In this document: positions 16,713 to 25,527 of the stretch, piece by piece
Layout: the number at the start of each line of letters is the position of its first letter
Position numbering within the stretch: the stretch's first letter is position 1
Assembly: GCF_000337735.1 (NCBI RefSeq)
Contig: NZ_AOHX01000037.1
Coordinates: 124,001-188,000 of the forward strand
Direction of reading: 5' to 3'
Source of the DNA: Natronorubrum sulfidifaciens JCM 14089
GTDB lineage: Archaea; Halobacteriota; Halobacteria; Halobacteriales; Natrialbaceae
Length of the DNA: 64,000 bases
Notes under the pieces: model-generated
What the model saw: the letters and a program-made list of their open reading frames with translations, nothing else
The model's database searches: none
Told to the model about the DNA's origin: nothing
Program-made: the position numbers and the translations under genes

Positions 16713-17882
16713 TCACCGTCCGCGAACGGACACGAGCGCGACGAGGCCGAGCATGGCTGCCGTCGCCGCCGCGGCGAACACCCCGCGAACGCCGAACAGC
16801 GGGACCAGCGGGCCGAACAGTACCGGGGAGAGGAACTGTCCTGTATAGCCTGCCGACGCGAGATACGAGCTGAACTGTCCCTGTCGCCCGGCCGGGGCGA
16901 GCGCCTCGATCCAGGCAAAGGCCGACGGGAAGACCAGCCCGAGCCCAAGCCCGAACGCGACCACCGACGGGACTGCTGTTAGCGCTGATTCCGCGACGGT
17001 CGCACCCGTAAACGCGACGAGCCAGAGGCCAAGCGCCGTCGCGACGAGCGCGTGGCGACTCGTCCGTTCGATAAGGCGATCGTAGACCGCCGCCGAGACA
17101 CCGCCGGCGAGTCCGTTGGCGGCGAGATAGAGGCTGATCGACAGCGAAGAGGTGATCCCCAGTCCGGCCAGTAGCTGCGGATAGAACACGACGATGCTGT
17201 AGAGCAGGACGTTCGCCCCGAAGTACAGCAGGTAGACCGACAGAAGCCCGGGACGGCGTCGAAAGACGGCGAGAACTCCAGCGAGGCCGCTTTTCGTGTC
17301 CGTCTTCGCGCTGGTCTCTCGAACCCCCGTCTCGGGAACGGTCGCGATCGCGAGTAATCCGAGCGGGAGCGCGACCAGATAGACGCCGAAGGGGGCCTGC
17401 CACGAGAGGGTGCCGAGCGCACCGCCAACCAGCGGCCAGATTACCGCGCCGACGCTGTTGGCGCTGCTTCGCAGCCCTAGCGCTCGCTCCATTCGCTGGC
17501 CCTCGTAGAGTTGGTAGATAAGCACCGTGATCCCGGTGTAGACGAAAGCGACGCCGACGCCCAGCACCGCCCTCGAGGCGAGCAGCGGCCCGAACGAATC
17601 GACGACCAGCCCGGCCCCGCCGCCGACCGCGTACAGCAGGAGACCGACGATAAAGGGGCGACGGGGCCCGATCCGATCGATGAGCGCTCCCGCGATCGGG
17701 CTGACGAGAACGATAAGCGCGCCATGAGTCGTGATGATGAGGCCGGCGTTCGACTCCGACACCCCGAGGCTCGACTGGATCGCCGGCACGATCGGACCGA
17801 GGATCGCCCCAGCCATCACCGTCAACGTTGCCGATGCCAGAATCACCCACAGCGTCGCTCGTCTTTCCGACGCGTTCGTCAT
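16713..17882 (-). CDS. MFS transporter (drug/H+ antiporter-like)
   Basis: A 389-residue 12-helix protein. The loop 2-3 motif is GALIDRIGPRRP, the helix 4-5 region holds RAVLGVGVAFVYTG and there is a charged central loop near residues 195-210. Layout resembles multidrug effluxers of the MFS_1 group. It is convergent with the PD-(D/E)XK gene and divergent from the AT-rich stretch at 17883-18108. Substrate unknown. Confidence 0.85.
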   Translation of the reverse strand: MTNASERRATLWVILASATLTVMAGAILGPIVPAIQSSLGVSESNAGLIITTHGALIVLVSPIAGALIDRIGPRRPFIVGLLLYAVGGGAGLVVDSFGPLLASRAVLGVGVAFVYTGITVLIYQLYEGQRMERALGLRSSANSVGAVIWPLVGGALGTLSWQAPFGVYLVALPLGLLAIATVPETGVRETSAKTDTKSGLAGVLAVFRRRPGLLSVYLLYFGANVLLYSIVVFYPQLLAGLGITSSLSISLYLAANGLAGGVSAAVYDRLIERTSRHALVATALGLWLVAFTGATVAESALTAVPSVVAFGLGLGLVFPSAFAWIEALAPAGRQGQFSSYLASAGYTGQFLSPVLFGPLVPLFGVRGVFAAAATAAMLGLVALVSVRGR

Positions 17883-18043
17883 CGAGCCCTACTCGCGAGA
17901 GCAGGGCCAACACGGTTGTGGTTTCCGTGTCATACATCAGTTTGATGACGGTGGTCGCAGCCCGACTGTGTCCACTCCGGGGATCTGTACTAGTGCATGA
18001 AGTGTGTAAAAACACGATAAAAAGACTGTATTTAGAAAAAGAT

Positions 18044-18104
18044 TTTCAATATATTGGATATTGAAATTCAACTCGGATGGTTTTTCTCGATGTTCTGAAA
18101 AACC
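18044..18104. promoter_or_regulatory. Two inverted repeats in an AT-rich spacer
   Basis: TTTCAATAT-ATTGG-ATATTGAAA (18044-18066, perfect 9-bp arms) is followed by GGTTTTTC-10 nt-GAAAAACC (18079-18104, perfect 8-bp arms), which ends 4 nt before the lipoprotein start codon. The whole stretch 18000-18105 is far richer in A and T than its surroundings. It may be the promoter-operator of the now broken lipoprotein gene or imported DNA. Confidence 0.45.
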
Positions 18105-18108
18105 GTGT

Positions 18109-18332
18109 ATGGAAACACGCCGAACCGTGCTTCGGAGTATCGGAACTGCTGGCATCGTCGCGACCGCTGGCTGTCTTGGCGATGAGAGTGATGGCTCCTC
18201 CGAGACGGGTGCGGAGTCGAACTGTGAAACGGATACTACATTCGAGTCGAGAACGAGGCGCTGATGATGTCGGGGCAGTGGGATATCGTGCTTACGCTCG
18301 AGCGCGAGTACGACGAAGAAGTCTGTGAGTAG
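18109..18332 (+). pseudogene. Broken Tat lipoprotein gene
   Basis: From the ATG at 18109 the product has a twin-arginine leader (TRRTVLRSIG) and a lipobox (ATAGC) for lipid attachment at Cys, then a Ser/Glu/Asp-rich linker typical of haloarchaeal lipoproteins. The frame closes at 18264 after 51 codons. In another frame the coding character continues (VENEALMMSGQWDIVLTLE and an acidic end) to a TAG at 18332. The simplest reading is a frameshift in a gene already shortened by internal deletion. No solute-binding domain remains, so it is unlikely to work. Confidence 0.6.
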
Positions 18333-18411
18333 GGCTGTGTGGTCCGTCGAGCGGACGCCCGACTGTCACGTCTGGCGCTGACGAGTGTCCGACAGTGTTT
18401 CAAAACCAGCC

Positions 18412-18726
18412 TTACGCCGATCGCCCGGAATCAGCAACGCCGCGAGTGGTCTCGCCGTCGATCGTGATTGGCTCGAGCGAGAGTTCGACGCCAGCAGCGG
18501 ACTGTTCGACGACGACCGTATAACCCGCATACTCGAACGAGAGCGTGGAGACGCTATTCCCGGCGGCACAGAGGGAGTCGAGTGCTTCAGGATCGACCGC
18601 ATTGTAGAGTGGCTCGAGTTCGAGTGGATCCGTGTCGGTTACCGCTGCGACAAGAGAGACGACGGCCATACTTGGCCGTTGCTCGTCTACAGCCGTCACT
18701 GTCGTCGAGTGATCAGAGTGCATCAT
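18412..18726 (-). CDS. Stand-alone HalOD1 output-domain protein
   Basis: A 104-residue protein that is almost entirely one HalOD1 domain: SMAVVSLVAAVTDTDPLELEPLYNAVDPEALDSL followed by a beta-rich half with FEYAGYTVVVEQ. In haloarchaea this domain occurs as the output module of response regulators and as single-domain proteins; its target is not known. It lies between the broken lipoprotein gene and the 6-phosphogluconate dehydrogenase gene with no operon partner. Confidence 0.8.
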   Translation of the reverse strand: MMHSDHSTTVTAVDEQRPSMAVVSLVAAVTDTDPLELEPLYNAVDPEALDSLCAAGNSVSTLSFEYAGYTVVVEQSAAGVELSLEPITIDGETTRGVADSGRSA

Positions 18727-18982
18727 TGGGGACCTCGATATCGGGAGTAAAGAAAATACCCCAATATTCCACCACGGGTTGGACAGGCAAAAACACAGTT
18801 CGTACCCGTGATATCGGCCGCGTCAGTGGACGTTCCGAACAACACCGACAGTATCGTCTCCTCGAGACACGGGGCGGTATTGTCTGTCCGAGTCAACACT
18901 TACCGTCTCGTGAGCGGTGAGCGTCTCGTCGCCGCCGTGTGTCGGACAGTCGAAGATCGGTCGCGAATGTGCGACCGACGTC

Positions 18983-19882
18983 TTACTCCCGGCGTGGGAC
19001 CTCGTGGCGACCGAAGCCGTACCGGAGTCGGTTCGCCAGCCGCCGCGAGAAGCGACCGTCGTCGGCTCGAGAGCCAAACCGTTCGCCGAGCGCGGTGTAG
19101 ATCAGCGGCAGGGGCACTTCTTGCTCGAGGCCTTCTTGGACGGTCCAGGTCCCCGTCGAGCCGCCTTCGATGCGATCTGCGACGTCGCCAAGATCGGTTC
19201 CTTCCTCGCGGAACGCCTCCTCACAGAGTTCGAGCAGCCACGAGCGGATCACCGCGCCGTTGTTCCAGACCGAGGCGACCGACTCGAGGTCGAGATCGTA
19301 GCGGCCCTCGTGGAGCAGTTCGAACCCTTCGCCGTAGGTCTGCATCAGCGCGTACTCGACGCCGTTGTGAACCATCTTCACGTAGTGGCCCGAGCCTGCA
19401 GGGCCCATGCGCTCGTGGCCGTCGGGACCGGTCGCGACGGCGTCGAAGACGGGAGTGAGTTCGTCGTAGGCCCATTCGGGACCGCCGACCATCAGCGAGA
19501 AGCCCAGATGTGCGCCCGCGGGGCCACCCGAGGTCCCGCAGTCGAGATACGCTGCCGGCGTGCTCTCGGCCCGCCGGACGGAGTCCTCGAAGTAGGAGTT
19601 GCCGCCGTCGACGACCACGTCGTCCTCGTCGAGGTGGTCCTCGAGTTCCTCGAGCGTCGCGTCGACGGCCCCGCCTGCCGGGACCATCAGCCAAATGTGT
19701 TTGTCGTCGCCGAGTCGGTCAACGAGGTCGGCAACCGAGTCAGCCGGCTCTGCACCCGCGTCGGCGGCCGTCGCGACGGCCTCCGGCTCGAGGTCGAAGG
19801 CGACGACGTCGTGGCCTGCCTCGAGAGTGCGGTCGACGACGATCTGTCCCATACGTCCGAGTCCGATTACGCCTAGTTCCAT
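18983..19882 (-). CDS. gnd: 6-phosphogluconate dehydrogenase, NAD-type, decarboxylating
   Basis: A 299-residue short-form 6PGDH that oxidises 6-phosphogluconate to ribulose 5-phosphate and CO2, the oxidative pentose phosphate route used by haloarchaea for pentoses. The Rossmann motif is GVIGLGRMGQ, Asp of FDLEPE at the end of strand 2 suggests NAD preference, and the catalytic Lys is in GSGHYVKMVHNGVEY. The start at 19882 was preferred to one three codons upstream because the Rossmann strand begins there. It is monocistronic. Confidence 0.92.
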   Translation of the reverse strand: MELGVIGLGRMGQIVVDRTLEAGHDVVAFDLEPEAVATAADAGAEPADSVADLVDRLGDDKHIWLMVPAGGAVDATLEELEDHLDEDDVVVDGGNSYFEDSVRRAESTPAAYLDCGTSGGPAGAHLGFSLMVGGPEWAYDELTPVFDAVATGPDGHERMGPAGSGHYVKMVHNGVEYALMQTYGEGFELLHEGRYDLDLESVASVWNNGAVIRSWLLELCEEAFREEGTDLGDVADRIEGGSTGTWTVQEGLEQEVPLPLIYTALGERFGSRADDGRFSRRLANRLRYGFGRHEVPRRE

Positions 19883-20020
19883 GGGCGTCACTCGGCGGGG
19901 GTGAGAAGTAGTGGTTGTGATTTGTGGCTCACGCTGACTGCGGGAGCGGCGACCGTCGAGAACGGACGAGCGGATCGCAGTGGTCGCCGACGCAGGTGAT
20001 TCGAAGACAGTGTGTCGGGA

Positions 20021-20458
20021 CTACTGAATCGGCTCCTCGAGTCGCGCCCAGCCGATCGCATCGAGGACGACGATTCGGTCGCCGGAGTGGACGTAGACAC
20101 CGTTGTACTCGGTTCGGTCGCCGTCGTGATACGGCAGCGAGCCACGGATGGAGTCGACGACGGACCAGGCACCATCGTGCTCGATGGTGACGTGTTCCCA
20201 CTCGTCGTGGGCGTTGTTACGAACGGCGCGGTCGATCGCACGCCGTGCACCGGGGATCTCGCGCAGTCGGCGAGAGGTACCGTCGACGATGGTGGCCTCC
20301 GCTGGGATCTCGTCGTGGTCGACGATCCGTGCGCCGAGGTCGGCTTTCGACCGTGCGGCGCGGTCGGCCTGCTGGCTCGAGCGAAGTGCATAGCCGACAG
20401 CTGCAGCCGCCCCGACTGCGAGTGCCGACAGCGCCAGTTCTTTTCCCCTGATCATCAT
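20021..20458 (-). CDS. Membrane-anchored protein of unknown function
   Basis: A 145-residue protein with one N-terminal hydrophobic segment (residues 8-26) and a soluble part of about 115 residues with mixed alpha-beta pattern. I see no known motif. Conserved-looking features are DEWEHVTIEHDGAWSVVDS and SGDRIVVLDAIGWARL. It begins MM, so the start could be one codon later. It is codirectional with neighbours but 94-130 bp from each. Confidence 0.65.
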   Translation of the reverse strand: MMIRGKELALSALAVGAAAAVGYALRSSQQADRAARSKADLGARIVDHDEIPAEATIVDGTSRRLREIPGARRAIDRAVRNNAHDEWEHVTIEHDGAWSVVDSIRGSLPYHDGDRTEYNGVYVHSGDRIVVLDAIGWARLEEPIQ

Positions 20459-20552
20459 GGGAGTACGTTACAGTAACTGACTAAGTATCTTTCGTAAGAA
20501 TGTGCGCTTCCGAAATGTCAGTTGGGGAACTGAACACGGGGTAGTGGCCGGC

Positions 20553-21017
20553 CTACATGAGCCGCGCGACGTTCGTCGTGATCAGGCCAGCAACGACGAG
20601 CAACGCGATGGAGACGACCGCTGCTGCGCGGTACAGCGGCAAGGCGTCGCCCGCCGGTTCGCGCAGTTTCTTCCCGTTGAGTCCCGCCTCGAAGCGCTTC
20701 GCACCGACTTCGATGAGCCCAGCGAGGATCGCCCACAGCGCGACCATCACGAGCACGAGCTGTCCGTTGGTCGTATTAAACAGACGCTCTGCGGTGTATC
20801 CCGTACCTGCGAGATGCCCGCCGGTCACCAGCAAGACCAGTGCGCTCACGCGCGAAAGCATCGTGAGCTTCCCCGAGATGACCTCGAGGGGCTTCGTCGT
20901 ATTGAACGCGCCATCGCGGGCGAGTGGTAAGACGACCGCTGCGACGTAACAGACGCTGCCAGCCCAGAGGGCAGCGAATATCAGATGGATCGTCTGGGCC
21001 ACGAACGTATCAACCAT
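20553..21017 (-). CDS. CopD-like small membrane protein
   Basis: A 154-residue protein with four hydrophobic segments. The N-terminal TIHLIFAALWAGSVCYVAAV, with a His in helix 1, and the later helix-2 region with SALVLLVTGGHLAG resemble CopD/YcnJ and related quadruple-helix proteins tied to copper uptake or resistance, and also DUF2269-like proteins. Metal handling is an inference from the family. No CopC partner is visible nearby. Confidence 0.68.
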   Translation of the reverse strand: MVDTFVAQTIHLIFAALWAGSVCYVAAVVLPLARDGAFNTTKPLEVISGKLTMLSRVSALVLLVTGGHLAGTGYTAERLFNTTNGQLVLVMVALWAILAGLIEVGAKRFEAGLNGKKLREPAGDALPLYRAAAVVSIALLVVAGLITTNVARLM

Positions 21018-21083
21018 ACCGAGTCCCTTGGAGAGATGGCGTATCAGCGTTCCGACTCACCGCCGACCAGCCGCCGCGGTCGC

Positions 21084-21638
21084 TCACTCGAGCCAGTCGG
21101 GGACCCATGCGACCAGCTCCCGGCGAAAGAGTGCGTACACGAGCGACACGGCGACGCCGCCGAGGACCACGGCGCTGACCCACCCATCGAAGACGAGCAC
21201 CGCGGGGACGGCAAGGACGACCGCGAGTGCGGCGTCTTCGGGCGCGCCGTCGTAGCGAACCCATCGCCGCGGCCGAATCCACCGCCCGCGAACGTGGTCG
21301 TAGACGGCTCGCTCGCTTCGGTCGTTCCACGGGTCCATCTCGGGGCCGCCGCCGATGGCGTCGCTCGCGGCGTGGAGCCAGGCGGCGACGGCGAACGCCG
21401 CAAGCCCAACGGTGAGACTCGAGGGAACACTGACCGCGATGCCGACCGCTGGGACGACCACCGCGAGCCCACTGAGCGGGAAATGGAGCGTCCGTCGATG
21501 GACAGCGACGAGATCGAAATCCGGAGCAAGCCCGCCGAGGATCGCCCCGACCGCAAGCGCCATTGTAAACTCGGGGACGGCGTAAGCGATCGGGGCAACG
21601 ACAGCGAGCCCGGCGAAGACGTGTGTGGTCGCCATCAT
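21084..21638 (-). CDS. YdjM/DUF457-family membrane-bound metal-dependent hydrolase
   Basis: A 184-residue protein with about four hydrophobic segments. The motif THVFAGLAVVAP at the start, GGLAPDFD with acidic metal-ligand candidates, a His-rich cytoplasmic turn (HRRTLHFPLSG), and LHAASDAI are the usual set for this family, which is predicted to bind a metal and hydrolyse a phospholipid-like substrate. Activity is unproven for the family. It is codirectional with the dUTPase-like gene 57 bp upstream. Confidence 0.78.
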   Translation of the reverse strand: MMATTHVFAGLAVVAPIAYAVPEFTMALAVGAILGGLAPDFDLVAVHRRTLHFPLSGLAVVVPAVGIAVSVPSSLTVGLAAFAVAAWLHAASDAIGGGPEMDPWNDRSERAVYDHVRGRWIRPRRWVRYDGAPEDAALAVVLAVPAVLVFDGWVSAVVLGGVAVSLVYALFRRELVAWVPDWLE

Positions 21639-21695
21639 CGTTCGAACGTCCGACGGGAACGACCAAAACAGTACGCGACCCGGTGGTTTGTGGGA

Positions 21696-22178
21696 CTACT
21701 CGAGGTTTTCGCCCTGATAACTGCCGTCGTAGACGTCCTCGTGGTCGGCCTCGGCGAGGACCAGTTGGGCGATCCGGGCTCCGCGTTCAATCTCGATGTC
21801 GTGGTGGACCTGCAACAGCCCCTCGCCGCGGCCCTCGTAACCCGCGTCCCAGACGGCCGTATTCAACATACACGAGTTACGCATCAGCGACGAGCGCGGG
21901 TAGACGAAGCCAATGTGACCCTCAGGAATCCGAATCCGCTCATCGTAGCGGGCGACGTAGGCCCCTTCGGGCAGATAGAAGGTATCGGGGTCTTTCTGCT
22001 CGAGTTCCTCGAGTGGGCGCGCGATACGGTCGCCGATCTCTTTGCCGTCGCGACCGATACGCCCCGGCTCGAGTTGCTCGAAAACGACGTCTAACGTGAG
22101 GTCGACGCCGTTGGGCTGTACCTGTTCGACAGCCGTCGGCGAAACGTGGTCGGCAACGAACGCACCGGAACGGAACAT
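21696..22178 (-). CDS. dut: dUTPase/dCTP deaminase-family protein, probably dUTPase
   Basis: A 160-residue trimeric-fold protein that should remove dUTP, or deaminate dCTP to dUTP. Motifs seen are QPNGVDLTL, PRSSLMRNSC with the Ser-Ser of motif 2, AVWDAGYEGRG (motif 3), and ARIAQLVLAEAD (motif 4). The classic dCTP deaminase Glu context is not clear by eye, and the short length suggests dUTPase. It is divergent from aconitase across a 261-bp spacer that has no other gene. Confidence 0.82.
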   Translation of the reverse strand: MFRSGAFVADHVSPTAVEQVQPNGVDLTLDVVFEQLEPGRIGRDGKEIGDRIARPLEELEQKDPDTFYLPEGAYVARYDERIRIPEGHIGFVYPRSSLMRNSCMLNTAVWDAGYEGRGEGLLQVHHDIEIERGARIAQLVLAEADHEDVYDGSYQGENLE

Positions 22179-22406
22179 GTACGGAGAACACCGCGGCGGA
22201 GAGAAAAGGGTATCCGTTCATCACGGCCCGTTCGGGACGTGTACGCGTCACAATCAACTCGATGAACAGTCCAGTTTTTCGACTCGTCGAGCGGATGCAC
22301 TGTTTCCCGTACGGGTGTCCACGCCGATGGCAATAATTACTCGAAACGCGGAGACTTTTCCCCGGGTACACTCGAAACGGCCGCTTCCTCGTAGGAACAC
22401 GCTGGA

Positions 22407-22412
22407 TTTATC
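22407..22412 (+). promoter_or_regulatory. TATA-like box of the aconitase gene
   Basis: TTTATC is centred about 31 nt before the ATG at 22440, leaving a leader of at most a few nucleotides. Confidence 0.5.
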
Positions 22413-22439
22413 AGGACGGACGGCGCATTTCGTAGTGCT

Positions 22440-24410
22440 ATGGGACAGACTCTCACCGAGAAGATTCTCGACGACCACTTAGTCGAGGGCGAACTCGAGA
22501 CCGGCGAGGAGATCGGAATCGAGATCGACCAGGTACTTACCCAGGACACGACCGGGACGATGGTCTGGCTCCAGTTCGAAGCGATGGGACTGGACGAGGT
22601 CCAGACCGAAATCGCGGCCCAGTACTGTGACCACCAGACCTACCAGTTCGACTTCAAGAACACGGACGACCACCGTTTCCTCCGCTCCGCTGCCGGCACA
22701 TATGGCGCTCATTTCTCTCGCCCCGGCAACGGTATCTGTCACAACGTCCACCGCGAGAACTTCGCAGCCCCCGGGAAGACGCTGCTTGGCTCTGACAGCC
22801 ACACCCCAACGCCCGGTGGAATCGGTGAACTCGCCATCGGTTCCGGCGGGATCGACGTCACCGTCGCGATGGGTGGCGCACCCTACTACATCGAGATGCC
22901 CGAAATCGTCAGCGTCCGTCTCGAGGGCGAACTCCCCGAGTGGGCCACCGCGAAAGATGTCATCTTGGAGCTGCTCCGTCGCCTCTCCGTCAAAGGCGGC
23001 GTCGGCAAGATCCTCGAGTACACCGGCCCCGGCGTCGAGACGCTCACCGCACCCGAGCGGATGACGATCACCAACATGGGAACGGAACTCGGCGCAACGA
23101 CGTCGATCTTCCCAACCGATGAACAGACCCAGGACTACTTAGAGCGCGTCGGCCGCGGCGAGGAGTACGTCGAACTCCAGCCCGACGACGACGCCGAGTA
23201 CGACGACGAGATCGTCGTCGACCTTTCGGATCTCGAGCCGCTGATCGCACAGCCCTCGATGCCGGACAAGGTCGTTCCCGTCAGCGAAGTCGAAGGCGAG
23301 TCCGTCGAACAGGTCATGGTCGGCTCCTGTACGAACGGTGGCTACGAGGACATCCTCCCCGTCGCCAAGATGCTCGAGGGTCGCGAGACCTCGATGGAGA
23401 CCGAGACGATCGTCGCTCCCGGCTCCAAGCAGGCCTCCGAGATGCTCGCCCGTGAGGGCTGGGTCGCGGAGATGATGGCTGCTGGCGTCAACTTCTCGGA
23501 AGCCACGTGTGGTGCCTGTATCGGTATCGGCCACGTGCCTGCCTCCGATTCGGTCTCGCTGCGAACCTTCAACCGTAACTTCGAGGGTCGCTCGGGTATC
23601 GAAGACGACAACGTCTACCTCTGTTCGCCAGAGGTCGCGGCCGCCGCGGCGCTCAAGGGCGAAATCATCGATCCGCGCAACCTCGCCGACGAACTCGGCG
23701 ACCTCGAGGCACCCGGCGTCGAGCTTCCCGACGAGTACGACGGCTCCAAGACGGACCTCATCGCCCCTGACGAGGCCGTCGACGACGAGCTCATCAAGGG
23801 TCCGAACATCGGCGATGTCCCGCTGAAAGACCAGCTCGGCACCGATATCTCCGGCGAAGCGCTGCTCAAGATGGAGGACAACATCACGACCGACCACATC
23901 ATTCCTGCAACGCAGGACATCCTGATGTACCGGTCGAACGTCCCCAAACTGAGCGAGTTCACGCTCTCGCGTGTCGACGAGACGTTCGCCGAACGCGCCC
24001 TCGAGGCCGACGGCGGCTTCCTCGTCGCCGGCGAGAACTACGGCCAGGGCTCCTCGCGCGAACACGCCGCGCTTTGTCCGATGTATCTCGGCATCGAGGG
24101 TGTCCTCGCACAGAGTTTCGCACGCATCCACCGCGCGAACCTCTTTAACTTCGGGATCGTCCCGCTGACGATCGACGAGGACACCTACGAGTCGATCGAT
24201 CAGGGCGACGAGATCGAGATCGTCGACGACGTCTACGAGGCCGTCACGAGCGGCCAAGAAGAGTTCACGGTCCGCGTCGGTGGCGAAGAGTACACCGCCA
24301 CGCTGGACGCCTCCGAGCGCGAGCGCGACATCCTCGCCGCCGGTGGCAAACTCGCCTGGACGAAAGAACAGGCCGAAGGCGCAAGCGGCGCTGCCCCCGC
24401 CGACGACTGA
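22440..24410 (+). CDS. acnA: Aconitate hydratase
   Basis: A 656-residue aconitase that interconverts citrate and isocitrate in the TCA cycle with a 4Fe-4S cluster. Cluster ligands are visible as the Cys in GSCTNGG and the two in TCGACIGIG, the order found in homoaconitase/mitochondrial-type enzymes. DSHTPTPGG and the swivel-domain segment NYGQGSSREHAALCP complete the active site. The length is typical of this archaeal/bacterial short form. It stands alone, with the dUTPase-like gene divergent. Confidence 0.95.
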   Translation: MGQTLTEKILDDHLVEGELETGEEIGIEIDQVLTQDTTGTMVWLQFEAMGLDEVQTEIAAQYCDHQTYQFDFKNTDDHRFLRSAAGTYGAHFSRPGNGICHNVHRENFAAPGKTLLGSDSHTPTPGGIGELAIGSGGIDVTVAMGGAPYYIEMPEIVSVRLEGELPEWATAKDVILELLRRLSVKGGVGKILEYTGPGVETLTAPERMTITNMGTELGATTSIFPTDEQTQDYLERVGRGEEYVELQPDDDAEYDDEIVVDLSDLEPLIAQPSMPDKVVPVSEVEGESVEQVMVGSCTNGGYEDILPVAKMLEGRETSMETETIVAPGSKQASEMLAREGWVAEMMAAGVNFSEATCGACIGIGHVPASDSVSLRTFNRNFEGRSGIEDDNVYLCSPEVAAAAALKGEIIDPRNLADELGDLEAPGVELPDEYDGSKTDLIAPDEAVDDELIKGPNIGDVPLKDQLGTDISGEALLKMEDNITTDHIIPATQDILMYRSNVPKLSEFTLSRVDETFAERALEADGGFLVAGENYGQGSSREHAALCPMYLGIEGVLAQSFARIHRANLFNFGIVPLTIDEDTYESIDQGDEIEIVDDVYEAVTSGQEEFTVRVGGEEYTATLDASERERDILAAGGKLAWTKEQAEGASGAAPADD

Positions 24411-24591
24411 TCGGCACACTGCGACGATCGGTTTTCCACTTTTTCGGTGTCCGCTCGAGCGACAGCCACGTTCATCGGTCGCAGGTGGCGACACCGACGA
24501 TAATCCGACAAACTGCAGTCCACCAGTTCCGGGACAGCAAACCGAACCGACAACGGCAGTGTCATAGGGCCGCGTCCGATAGCGCACTCGA

Positions 24592-25512
24592 ATGTCGACT
24601 GGATACGAAAACGCCGGCTACCGACAGCTGTTCGACCACGAGGGGTTGACGTTCGGCGCTGGCTTTCCGCTGACGGGGACGAACCGATCGACGCCGGACG
24701 TCACCGAGGAACTGCGACTCGCAACGCACGCCGAATCGGTCGGCTTCGACGGCCTCTGGACCCGCGACGTCCCGACCTACTGGCCGAAGTTCGGCGACGC
24801 GGGCCAGACGTTCGACACCTGGCCGTGGCTCTCCCACGTCGCTGCCCACACCGACGACATCGCACTTGGCACCTCGAGTGTCGTGCTTACGCTTCGTCAC
24901 CCGCTCCACGTCGCGAAATCCGCGGCGACGGTCGACCAACTCTCGGATGGCCGACTCGTTCTCGGCGTCGCCTCCGGGGACCGGGACCCCGAGTTTCCGG
25001 CGTTCGACGTCGACCGCGAAGACCGCGGGCAACTGTTCCGTGAGTCCGTCGAAGCGATGCGAACCGTCTGGCGCGAGGAGTTCCCGGACCTCGAGGGCCA
25101 GTGGGGCCGACTCGAGGGCGACCTCGACGTGGTCCCAAAGCCGACGACGGAGACGATTCCGCTGTTGCCGACGGGGCACGCTCGCCAATCGCGTGAGTGG
25201 ATCGCCGACCACGGCGACGGCTGGCTGTTCTATCACCTGCCCGAGCGCACCCTCCAGAACTACCTCGTCGACTGGCGCGAGTCGGCGGGCGAGAAACCGT
25301 TCGCGATCGCGATCCGCGTCGAGTTGGCCGACGACCCAACGGCGGAGCCGGAGCCACTCCACCTTGGCTTTCACGCCGGCGTCGAGTGGTTCCAAGACTA
25401 CTTCCGGCGACTCGAGGAGTACGGCCTCGATCACGCAATCGTCGGCATTCAAAACGACGACACAGAAGCAGCGCTGTCGATGTTCGCCGACGAGATTATC
25501 GAGTGGCTGTAG
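24592..25512 (+). CDS. LLM-class flavin-dependent oxidoreductase
   Basis: A 306-residue luciferase-like monooxygenase. The TIM-barrel signs include AESVGFDGLWTRDVP, IALGTSSVVLTLRHP, SAATVDQLSDGRLVLGV and SGDRDPEFPAF. It may use FMN or F420; haloarchaea make F420 and the family does not allow a choice here. It sits 15 bp from the convergent sarcosine oxidase-like gene. Substrate unknown. Confidence 0.85.
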   Translation: MSTGYENAGYRQLFDHEGLTFGAGFPLTGTNRSTPDVTEELRLATHAESVGFDGLWTRDVPTYWPKFGDAGQTFDTWPWLSHVAAHTDDIALGTSSVVLTLRHPLHVAKSAATVDQLSDGRLVLGVASGDRDPEFPAFDVDREDRGQLFRESVEAMRTVWREEFPDLEGQWGRLEGDLDVVPKPTTETIPLLPTGHARQSREWIADHGDGWLFYHLPERTLQNYLVDWRESAGEKPFAIAIRVELADDPTAEPEPLHLGFHAGVEWFQDYFRRLEEYGLDHAIVGIQNDDTEAALSMFADEIIEWL

Positions 25513-25527
25513 CGGCGCGTCGACGCG

